Below are positions 1-5,021 of a DNA stretch of 5,728 bases, piece by piece. Source of the DNA: Clostridia bacterium (GTDB lineage Bacteria > Bacillota > Clostridia > Saccharofermentanales > UBA5734). The notes under the pieces are model-generated. The model did no database searches, had not been told where the DNA came from, and saw only the letters and a list, made by a program, of their open reading frames with translations. The translations under genes and the position numbers were made by a program. Within the stretch, counting starts at the first letter, position 1. Each line of letters starts with the position of its first letter. The stretch spans positions 1-5,728 of the forward strand of contig RZZF01000126.1 in the NCBI GenBank assembly GCA_009929975.1, read 5' to 3'.

Positions 1-689
1 ACGTAGAAGTCACCGGTAAAGCCGATGCTGCGGCCATAGTCGACCGCCATACGCATCAGGCGGGCCACATTGTCGCGTTCCAGCTTCATATCGGTATTGA
101 GCAGGGTCTCATAGCCTTCACGGCCGCCCCAGAAGACATAGCCTTCGCCGCCCAGTTTGACGGTCAGTTCGAGTGCCTTCTTGACCTGCGCGGCAGCAAA
201 CGCGAAGACATCGGCGCTGCAGGCTGTCCCGGCACCGTGGCGGTAGCGCGGGTTGGTGAAGAGATTGGCGGTCCCCCAGAGGACTTTCTTGTTGTATTTC
301 TTCTGCTGTTCCAGCATCAGATCGGTGATTTCGTCGAGTCGGCGGTTGGTTTCCGCCAGATGATCCGCCTCCGGCGCGATGTCACGGTCGTGGAAGCAGT
401 AAAAATCGAGCCCCAGCTTATTCATCAGTTCGAAGGACGCGTGCACCTTGTTGCGGGCCTGCTCCATCGGGTCGTGGGCGCCATAGCTCTTGTCCACGGT
501 GCCGACGCCGAACATATCGGTCCCTTCAGCCACCATGGTATGCCAGTAGGACATAGCAAAGCGCAGATGCTCACGCATCGTCTTGCCGGCGATGACTTCG
601 TCCGGGTTGTAGTAGCGGAACGCCAGCATATTGCTTGTCTTGCTGCCTTCATAGGTGATGGTTGGAACATTGGGATAAAATTCTTTCAT
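1..689 (-). CDS. xylA: Xylose isomerase, N-terminal part (cut by the left window edge)
   Basis: Xylose isomerase interconverts D-xylose and D-xylulose in the cytoplasm, the entry step of xylose use. The reading frame is open from an ATG at 689 to the window edge, giving 229 complete codons of a protein that is usually about 440 residues. The protein begins [15 protein letters not shown], and [13 protein letters not shown] (27-39) and [11 protein letters not shown] (41-51) are typical of the family. The catalytic FHDRD motif is at 99-103, with H100 and D103 matching the E. coli H101/D104 pair. WGTAN (138-142) and the block [16 protein letters not shown] (185-200), including the active-site Trp187, are also present. 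The window stops at GDFYV, one residue before the expected metal-ligand Glu of the EPKP motif, so the metal site itself is not visible. AGGAGGT at 696-702, 6 nt upstream, fixes the start. The gene follows lacI by 61 nt on the same strand. The edge cut is a sampling limit; no frameshift is seen. Confidence 0.95.
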   Translation of the reverse strand, partial: MKEFYPNVPTITYEGSKTSNMLAFRYYNPDEVIAGKTMREHLRFAMSYWHTMVAEGTDMFGVGTVDKSYGAHDPMEQARNKVHASFELMNKLGLDFYCFHDRDIAPEADHLAETNRRLDEITDLMLEQQKKYNKKVLWGTANLFTNPRYRHGAGTACSADVFAFAAAQVKKALELTVKLGGEGYVFWGGREGYETLLNTDMKLERDNVARLMRMAVDYGRSIGFTGDFY

Positions 690-695
690 GGGTCG

Positions 696-702
696 ACCTC
701 CT
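696..702 (-). promoter_or_regulatory. Ribosome binding site of xylA
   Basis: The minus strand reads AGGAGGT six nucleotides upstream of the ATG at 689. This is a full-strength Shine-Dalgarno sequence and decides the xylA start. It lies only two nucleotides downstream of a 17-bp perfect inverted repeat, so folding of that repeat, or a protein bound there, could affect ribosome access. Confidence 0.85.
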
Positions 703-704
703 GT

Positions 705-721
705 ACTGTCCGGGGGACAGT
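705..721 (-). repeat. Perfect 7-bp inverted repeat in the xylA leader
   Basis: ACTGTCC (705-711) and GGACAGT (715-721) are exact reverse complements around a GGG loop. The element lies in the 61-nt gap between lacI and xylA, two nucleotides upstream of the xylA Shine-Dalgarno. No U-tract follows, so it is not a standard terminator. It could be a leader hairpin or a small operator. Its sequence is unlike the palindrome upstream of lacI, so there is no direct evidence that both are bound by the same regulator. Confidence 0.55.
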
Positions 722-750
722 CTTTGCTCGGCGTCTGCCGGCGATATACC

Positions 751-1803
751 TCAGCCCCGATTGCCAGAATCGGGGCGATGGCTTAGATGTTCACGAATCA
801 GAATATGATTCGGCATGATCACCCGCTCGGGTGGCTGGCTGCCATCGAGCAGATAATCGAAGAGCAGGCGGATCGCCTGATAGCCCTGCTGGCGCGGTTC
901 CTGACTGATTGACGCGGTGATCAGTCCTTCCTGCAGCAGCGGTTCCGTCGCCCGTGTCTGATCGAAAGAGACAATTTTCAAACGGCGGTCAGCCGCACGG
1001 CGTACCGCCCGGCAGGCACCGGCGACTCCGCCGGCGGTCAGATACAGCGCGTTCAGCCGCGGCCAGCGCCGCAGCGCGTCAGCGACCAGCTGTTCCGACA
1101 GCTGGTCGTCATCCTGGTTTTCCTGAATATCGAGAATGTGAATGTGTGGATAATGTTCGCGCACCACCTGGCTGAAACCGCGGATGCGCTGGTTATGACC
1201 GAGAACCTGGACGGATCCGGTTATGATCAGGGTCTCTAGTGGACGATCACCGGCCAGAAGGCCGAGGAGGCCGCCCGCGGTGCGGCCGCTGGCGGTGTAG
1301 TCATTGCCGACATAGCACAGGCGCGGCGCGTCCGCGATATCACTGTTCAGCGTGATCACCGGGATATCCTGGCGGGCCAGCTTCTGCATGAACGAACGGA
1401 TCGGCGGCTGATCGATCGGCACGAAAGCCAGACCGTTCACACCGCTGGCAAGCAGCGAGTTCAGCTGCGCCAGCTGGCGTTCCACAGAATAGCCCTTCAT
1501 CGTTTCGATCCGGAGTGAAAGACCGGCATCGGCAAATTCAGCCGCGGCTTCTTCCAGGCCTTCGCTGACATCGAGGAAGAAATCATTGCCGTCTGCCGGC
1601 ATCTGGACGCCCAGTGTCAGCGGTTTCTTGCGCAGCCCCAGCATCCGGCCGGCCCGGTTGGAGCGATAGCCGACCTCGTCGGCGATCCGGAGTATCTGCT
1701 GCTTGATCTGCGGATTAATTCCCGGGCGGTTATTGAGCGCACGATCGACCGTGCCGCGGGAAACCCCGGCAAGGCGTGCGATTTCACGAATCGAGACACT
1801 CAT
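751..1803 (-). CDS. LacI-family transcriptional regulator with periplasmic-binding-protein-like sugar domain
   Basis: This is a 350-residue cytoplasmic DNA-binding regulator of usual LacI-family length. The N-terminal helix-turn-helix spans about residues 3-24 ([21 protein letters not shown]), followed by the hinge-helix region to about 60. The rest is a sugar-binding fold like that of ribose-type binding proteins: LTLGVQMP (62-69), [10 protein letters not shown] (122-131), [10 protein letters not shown] (164-173) and VSFDQT (278-283), where the Asp is a likely ligand contact. The start at 1803 is chosen because the domain begins there and AAAGGA lies at 1817-1822, although its 13-nt spacing is long. 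An upstream in-frame ATG at 1848 lies inside a leader palindrome and would add 15 residues outside the domain. The gene has its own strong promoter and is followed by xylA after 61 nt, so xylA and possibly its own promoter are likely targets. The effector is probably a sugar, identity unknown. A known-symbol assignment such as xylR is not justified. Confidence 0.92.
   Translation of the reverse strand: MSVSIREIARLAGVSRGTVDRALNNRPGINPQIKQQILRIADEVGYRSNRAGRMLGLRKKPLTLGVQMPADGNDFFLDVSEGLEEAAAEFADAGLSLRIETMKGYSVERQLAQLNSLLASGVNGLAFVPIDQPPIRSFMQKLARQDIPVITLNSDIADAPRLCYVGNDYTASGRTAGGLLGLLAGDRPLETLIITGSVQVLGHNQRIRGFSQVVREHYPHIHILDIQENQDDDQLSEQLVADALRRWPRLNALYLTAGGVAGACRAVRRAADRRLKIVSFDQTRATEPLLQEGLITASISQEPRQQGYQAIRLLFDYLLDGSQPPERVIMPNHILIREHLSHRPDSGNRG
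754..776 (-). repeat. 9-bp inverted repeat at the 3' end of lacI
   Basis: GCCCCGATT (754-762) and AATCGGGGC (768-776) are exact reverse complements around a 5-nt spacer. The element covers the last codons of lacI, ending immediately before its TGA. The RNA would form a stable GC-rich hairpin, but no run of U follows, so it is not a convincing intrinsic terminator. It may be an mRNA-stabilising or processing hairpin between lacI and xylA, or a chance feature of GC-rich coding sequence. Confidence 0.45.
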
Positions 1804-1816
1804 ATGATGGCCGCCG

Positions 1817-1822
1817 TCCTTT
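1817..1822 (-). promoter_or_regulatory. Probable ribosome binding site of lacI
   Basis: AAAGGA on the minus strand, 13 nt upstream of the ATG at 1803. The spacing is longer than ideal, which may mean modest translation, as is common for repressors. It favours the 1803 start over the upstream ATG at 1848. Confidence 0.55.
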
Positions 1823-1831
1823 CTGCGCGAA

Positions 1832-1858
1832 CCGGGCACGGTGTCCAACCGTGCCCGG
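1832..1858 (-). promoter_or_regulatory. Perfect 11-bp palindrome in the lacI leader, candidate operator
   Basis: CCGGGCACGGT (1832-1842) and ACCGTGCCCGG (1848-1858) are exact reverse complements separated by 5 nt. Relative to the predicted promoter, the element spans roughly +10 to +36. That is a common place for an operator blocking transcription, and LacI-family proteins bind palindromes as dimers and often repress their own genes. The same sequence would also fold into a strong RNA hairpin in the 5' leader. There is no U-tract on either side, so a terminator is unlikely. The 5-nt spacer gives odd symmetry, unlike many LacI operators that centre on a CG step, so the operator reading is an inference. 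Confidence 0.6.
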
Positions 1859-1874
1859 GCACAATGACAATTTC

Positions 1875-1903
1875 ATCATAACGATCCCATCCGGCTCTGT
1901 CAA
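1875..1903 (-). promoter_or_regulatory. Sigma-70-type promoter for lacI (and probably xylA)
   Basis: On the minus strand the -35 box is TTGACA (1898-1903, exact consensus), the spacer is 17 nt (1881-1897), and the -10 box is TATGAT (1875-1880, one mismatch to TATAAT). Transcription would start near 1868, leaving a leader of about 65 nt that contains the 27-bp palindrome. The -35 box sits 25 nt past the stop codon of the FAH-family gene. lacI-xylA can therefore be transcribed independently of the galactonate genes upstream. Confidence 0.78.
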
Positions 1904-1927
1904 GAACAAGGGAGGCGGTTTGACCGG

Positions 1928-2710
1928 TTATTCAGCGTCCGCCACGCTATCCGCGATATGGGTTTTCAGCACGCCGATTCCCTCAATGCTCACTTCCACC
2001 AGATCGCCCGGCTTCATCGGGCCAACGCCGGCCGGCGTTCCGGTGGCGACGACATCGCCCGGCAGCAGGGTGATATGCGCGGTGATGAACTCAAGCAGTT
2101 CGGGAATTTTCCAGATCATCAGGCTGGTTTTTGACTCCTGTACAAGCTGATGGTTCAGACGGGTGCGCAGCTGCAGATCAGACGGGTCCAGCTCCGTCTC
2201 AATCACGGGGCCGACCGGAGCGAAATGGTCCATGCCCTTGGCCCGGGTCCACTGCCCGTCCTTGCTTTGCAGGTCGCGGGCGGTGACATCATTGAGGCAG
2301 GTGTAGCCGAGCACATAATCGGCGTATTGGCCGGCCTTGATCCGCGTGGCTTGCTTCCCGATCACAATCGCCAGTTCTCCTTCATAATCAACTTGCCCGG
2401 TGATGGAACGCGGCGGCAGGTTCAGCGTCGCGTCCGGCGCGAGAACCGTGGTGGACGGCTTGATGAACAGAATCGGATTGGCCGGACGTTCGCTGTCAAA
2501 TTCATCGATGTGGTCCTGGTAGTTCTTGCCGACCGCGACAATCTTGCTCGGACTGCACGGGGCCAGCAGGGTCACGGCATTGAGCGGCAGCGGTGTGCCG
2601 CGCGGTGATCCGTCTTCATAGGGCGCGCCGTCAAGCGGCTGGATCAGCTGGTCATTGACAAGAAAGCCCCAACGGTCTTCACCGCCATGCTGGTATCGGA
2701 CATAACGCAT
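1928..2710 (-). CDS. Fumarylacetoacetate hydrolase (FAH)-family enzyme, probably acting on a keto-deoxy sugar acid
   Basis: This is a 260-residue protein with the complete FAH C-terminal catalytic fold. KIVAVGKNYQDHIDE (56-70) carries the His67 region of the active site. NPILFIKPSTTV (78-89) follows. VDYEGELA (107-114) supplies the metal ligands E110 and E112, and CLNDVTARD (138-146) supplies D141. LPGDVVATGTPAGVG (216-230) closes the site. The family includes acylpyruvases, 2,4-diketo-3-deoxyrhamnonate hydrolase and 2-keto-3-deoxy-D-arabinonate dehydratase. These cleave or dehydrate keto acids using Mg2+ or Mn2+. Sequence alone does not say which reaction applies. Lying after kdgK and dgoD suggests a 2-keto-3-deoxy or 2,4-diketo acid substrate, which is an inference. 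AGGAGG at 2717-2722, 6 nt upstream, selects the ATG at 2710. The in-frame ATG at 2728 would lie upstream of that site and add six residues outside the domain. It is the last gene of the apparent operon, and no terminator is visible behind it. Confidence 0.9.
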   Translation of the reverse strand: MRYVRYQHGGEDRWGFLVNDQLIQPLDGAPYEDGSPRGTPLPLNAVTLLAPCSPSKIVAVGKNYQDHIDEFDSERPANPILFIKPSTTVLAPDATLNLPPRSITGQVDYEGELAIVIGKQATRIKAGQYADYVLGYTCLNDVTARDLQSKDGQWTRAKGMDHFAPVGPVIETELDPSDLQLRTRLNHQLVQESKTSLMIWKIPELLEFITAHITLLPGDVVATGTPAGVGPMKPGDLVEVSIEGIGVLKTHIADSVADAE

Positions 2711-2716
2711 AATTTT

Positions 2717-2722
2717 CCTCCT
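2717..2722 (-). promoter_or_regulatory. Ribosome binding site of the FAH-family gene
   Basis: AGGAGG on the minus strand, 6 nt upstream of the ATG at 2710. It decides the start against the in-frame ATG at 2728, which would lie upstream of it. Confidence 0.85.
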
Positions 2723-2730
2723 GATCATGA

Positions 2731-2755
2731 GCCGGCCCGCTCATTACGGACCGGC
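2731..2755 (-). repeat. Intercistronic hairpin between dgoD and the FAH-family gene
   Basis: Arms 2731-2739 and 2747-2755 pair over 9 bp in the transcript, with one G-U wobble (2736 with 2750) and a 7-nt loop. The stem ends 8 nt upstream of the FAH Shine-Dalgarno. Downstream sequence is TCATGATCA with no U-tract, so an efficient intrinsic terminator is unlikely. A role in mRNA stability, or in setting relative expression of the two genes, is plausible. Confidence 0.5.
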
Positions 2756-2781
2756 CGGTTGATGGTCGATTCCTGTTTACT

Positions 2782-3927
2782 TTACCACTCGGCAACACTG
2801 CCGTCTTCATGACGCCAGACCGGGTTTTTCCAGCTGTGGCCGACCTCGGCCCGCTGACGGACCATGTCTTCGTTGATCGCGACACCGAGTCCGGGACGGA
2901 CCGGCAGATTGACATACCCGTCCGCATAGGTGAAGTCAGCCGGATCCTGCAGATAATCGAGCAGATCATTGCCGACATTGTAGTGGATGCCCAGGCTCTG
3001 CTCCTGGATAAACGCGTTGGGTGTGCAGGCATCGAGGTTGAGGCAGCTGGCCAGCGCGATCGGCCCCAGGGGACAGTGCGGGGCGACCGCGATATCATAC
3101 GCCTCGGCCATCGCCGCGATCTTGCGGCATTCAAGCAGGCCGCCGGCATGGGAAAGGTCCGGCTGGATGATATCGACATAGCCCTGATGGAGCAGCTCCT
3201 TGAAATCCCAGCGGGTATAGAGCCGTTCGCCGGTCGCGATCGGAATGGTGGTCAGATGGGCCAGATCACGCAGTGCTTCCAGGTTTTCCGACAGCACCGG
3301 TTCTTCGACGAACATCAGATGGAAGGGCTCGAGCTCGCGGACCAGTGTTTTGGCCATCGCCTTGTGCACCCGGCCATGAAAATCAATACCGATCATCAGG
3401 TCCGAATCGGCCGCCCGTACCGCGGCGACACGTTCAAGTACCGCGTCCACCTTGTGGTGGCTGTCGATATAGTGCAGCTCTTCCGTCGCGTTCATCTTGA
3501 CGGCCCGGAAGCCGCGCTCGACCTGGCGCTTCGCCTCGGCCCCGACATCGTCCGGCCGATCGCCGCCGATCCAGTTATAGACCTGGATGCGGTCGCGGCA
3601 GCGGCCGCCCATCAGCTGATAGACTGGAACTCCGAATTTTTTCCCCTTGATATCCCAGAGCGCCTGCTCGATGCCGGACAGCGCGCTGGTCAGGATGGGG
3701 CCGCCGCGATAAAACCCGCCGCGGTAGATGCGCTGCCAGATATCCTCGATATCGGCAGGATCACTGTTTTCCAGATAGGGCCACAGCTCCTCGACACAGG
3801 CCCGGACCGTGTCAGCCCGGCCTTCGACGACCGGTTCTCCCCAACCGACCAATCCGTCATCGGTCTCCAGACGGAGAAACAGCCAGCGCGGCGGAACCTT
3901 GAACAGCTCGTAGCGGATCAGTTTCAT
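2782..3927 (-). CDS. dgoD: D-galactonate dehydratase, enolase superfamily
   Basis: The enzyme dehydrates D-galactonate to 2-keto-3-deoxy-D-galactonate (EC 4.2.1.6) in the cytoplasm. The 381-residue product is one residue shorter than E. coli DgoD as I recall it, and resembles it closely throughout. The N-terminal capping domain has PPRWLFLRLETDDGLVGWGE (12-31) and RGGFYRGGPI (69-78). The barrel carries the Mg2+ ligands D182 (IDFHG, 181-185), E208 (VEEP, 207-210) and E234 (ATGERL, 231-236). H184 and H284 (VAPHCPLGPIALA, 281-293) are the acid/base histidines. QEQSLGIHYN (308-317) and the C-terminus WRHEDGSVAEW (371-381) are hallmarks of this subgroup. The start at 3927 is set by GGAGGA at 3935-3940 with 7-nt spacing. 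The in-frame ATG at 3960 lies in the terminator stem and would add 11 residues outside the domain. It lies 62 nt behind kdgK, separated by an intrinsic terminator. Arabinonate or related acid specificity is less likely given the strong DgoD likeness. Confidence 0.92.
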   Translation of the reverse strand: MKLIRYELFKVPPRWLFLRLETDDGLVGWGEPVVEGRADTVRACVEELWPYLENSDPADIEDIWQRIYRGGFYRGGPILTSALSGIEQALWDIKGKKFGVPVYQLMGGRCRDRIQVYNWIGGDRPDDVGAEAKRQVERGFRAVKMNATEELHYIDSHHKVDAVLERVAAVRAADSDLMIGIDFHGRVHKAMAKTLVRELEPFHLMFVEEPVLSENLEALRDLAHLTTIPIATGERLYTRWDFKELLHQGYVDIIQPDLSHAGGLLECRKIAAMAEAYDIAVAPHCPLGPIALASCLNLDACTPNAFIQEQSLGIHYNVGNDLLDYLQDPADFTYADGYVNLPVRPGLGVAINEDMVRQRAEVGHSWKNPVWRHEDGSVAEW

Positions 3928-3934
3928 CTCAGGG

Positions 3935-3940
3935 TCCTCC
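3935..3940 (-). promoter_or_regulatory. Ribosome binding site of dgoD
   Basis: GGAGGA on the minus strand, 7 nt before the ATG at 3927. It starts two nucleotides after the U-tract of the upstream terminator, so there is no room for a separate promoter between that terminator and dgoD. It excludes the in-frame ATG at 3960. Confidence 0.85.
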
Positions 3941-3942
3941 CG

Positions 3943-3978
3943 AAAAAAAAGGCTTCCCATTCACAGGAACGGGAAGCC
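3943..3978 (-). terminator. Intrinsic terminator between kdgK and dgoD
   Basis: On the minus strand GGCTTCCC (3978-3971) pairs perfectly with GGGAAGCC (3958-3951). After one A-C mismatch the inner sequence adds 3 bp around a 4-nt loop. The stem is followed directly by eight U residues (3950-3943). Hairpin plus uninterrupted U-tract is the canonical Rho-independent structure, oriented to stop transcription coming from kdgK. The next gene has its ribosome binding site immediately behind it, so the element probably acts as a partial terminator or attenuator within the operon. Full separation would need a dgoD promoter within kdgK, and I found no convincing one. Confidence 0.88.
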
Positions 3979-3989
3979 GGTTGATCCAA

Positions 3990-5021
3990 TCAGCGCTGGA
4001 CGCGCCCGGTGGCATCACCTTTCATCAGTTTTTCAACTTCACTGACGCTGACCCGGTTGTAGTCGCCCATGATGCTGTGTTTGAGACAGCTGGCGGCAAC
4101 CGCGAACTCGAGTGCCTGGTGCGAGTCTTCCAGATGGAGCAGGCCATAGATCAGCCCGCCGCAGAAGGAGTCGCCACCGCCGACCCGGTCGACAATGTCC
4201 CGGATCTCATAAACGCGGGTGCGGTAGAATCCCTGGTCATCCCGGATGCAGGCCGACCAGTCGTTCATGTCCGCGCTCAGGCTTTCACGCAGGGTGATCG
4301 CGATCCGCTCGAGATTCGGATACAGCTCAAGCACGCGCGCGGTCAGCTGTTCATAAGCCGATTGAGACAGTTCACCGGATTCGACATCCGCGGCGGCCTC
4401 GATTCCGAGTGACTTCTGGCAGTCTTCCTCATTGGCGATCAGGACATCGGTCAGACGGACAAGTTCCGGCATGACCTCCGATGATTTCTTGCCATACTGC
4501 CACAGTTTCGCCCGGTAGTTGAGATCCATCGAAACCTTGACGCCCAGTGAGCGGGCGGCCTTCATCGCTTCGATCGCCACGTCGGCGCAGTTCTGGGTAA
4601 TCGCCGGTGTGATGCCGGTCACATGGAACCAGTCCGCGCCGGCAAAAATATCCTGCCAGTCAAAATCGCCCGGCTGCACTTCTGAGACACTGGAATGATC
4701 ACGGTCATAGATGACTTTGGATGCCCGCTGATTGGCACCGCCTTCCAGGTAATATACGCCGATCCGGCTGCCGCTGCGTCTGATCTTGCTGGTGTCAACA
4801 CCAAAGCTGCGCAGTTCACGGATGCAGACATCCGCGATATCATTTTTCGGCAGCGCGGTGACAAACATCGCGTCCATGCCGTAATTAGCCGCGGAAACCG
4901 CGACATTGGCCTCACCGCCGCCAAAGGTCATCTCCAGAGCCGGTGACTGGCCGAATCGCTCCATGCCCGGTGATTTCAGCCGCAGCATGATTTCACCAAA
5001 TGTAACCACTTTCTTACTCAT
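3990..5021 (-). CDS. kdgK: 2-keto-3-deoxygluconate/galactonate kinase, PfkB (ribokinase-like) family
   Basis: The 343-residue enzyme is expected to phosphorylate a 2-keto-3-deoxy sugar acid at the 6 position with ATP, giving a KDPG-type substrate for aldolase cleavage. The PfkB fold is complete. It has an N-terminal strand [10 protein letters not shown] (6-15), substrate-binding GGGEANVAV (34-42), DLNYR (166-170), and the NEED motif (197-200). The C-terminal signature [17 protein letters not shown] (278-294) has the catalytic base D284 in a GGGD form of the more usual GAGD anion hole. Length fits the KdgK group. Immediate linkage to dgoD suggests that 2-keto-3-deoxygalactonate is the physiological substrate, in which case dgoK would be the functional name. 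The fold cannot separate the gluconate from the galactonate form. The start at 5021 is supported by AGGGAGGT at 5026-5033 and overlaps the IclR stop by 8 nt, suggesting translational coupling. An intrinsic terminator follows the stop codon. Confidence 0.9.
   Translation of the reverse strand: MSKKVVTFGEIMLRLKSPGMERFGQSPALEMTFGGGEANVAVSAANYGMDAMFVTALPKNDIADVCIRELRSFGVDTSKIRRSGSRIGVYYLEGGANQRASKVIYDRDHSSVSEVQPGDFDWQDIFAGADWFHVTGITPAITQNCADVAIEAMKAARSLGVKVSMDLNYRAKLWQYGKKSSEVMPELVRLTDVLIANEEDCQKSLGIEAAADVESGELSQSAYEQLTARVLELYPNLERIAITLRESLSADMNDWSACIRDDQGFYRTRVYEIRDIVDRVGGGDSFCGGLIYGLLHLEDSHQALEFAVAASCLKHSIMGDYNRVSVSEVEKLMKGDATGRVQR

Noticed and set aside
1..689. xylA as a truncated pseudogene
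   Set aside because: There is no stop or frameshift; the frame remains open at the window edge with all expected motifs in order.
754..776. Intrinsic terminator at the end of lacI
   Set aside because: The stem is strong but is followed by GC-containing sequence with no U-tract, and it ends before the stop codon.
237..818. 193-codon plus-strand open frame opposite xylA and the end of lacI
   Set aside because: It crosses two well-supported minus-strand genes and their gap, has no family resemblance, and is explained by high GC and codon bias.
1804..1848. Longer lacI protein starting at the ATG at 1848
   Set aside because: The extra 15 residues lie outside the helix-turn-helix domain, the ATG falls in the leader palindrome, and the purine-rich site at 1817-1822 serves the ATG at 1803.
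2150..2608. 152-codon plus-strand open frame opposite the FAH-family gene
   Set aside because: Antisense shadow of a gene with complete metal-ligand motifs; no domain or initiation signal of its own.
2809..3984. 391-codon open frame on the plus strand opposite dgoD
   Set aside because: It is the antisense shadow of dgoD, whose catalytic residues are all intact on the minus strand. The plus-strand protein shows no recognisable domain and no good ribosome binding site.
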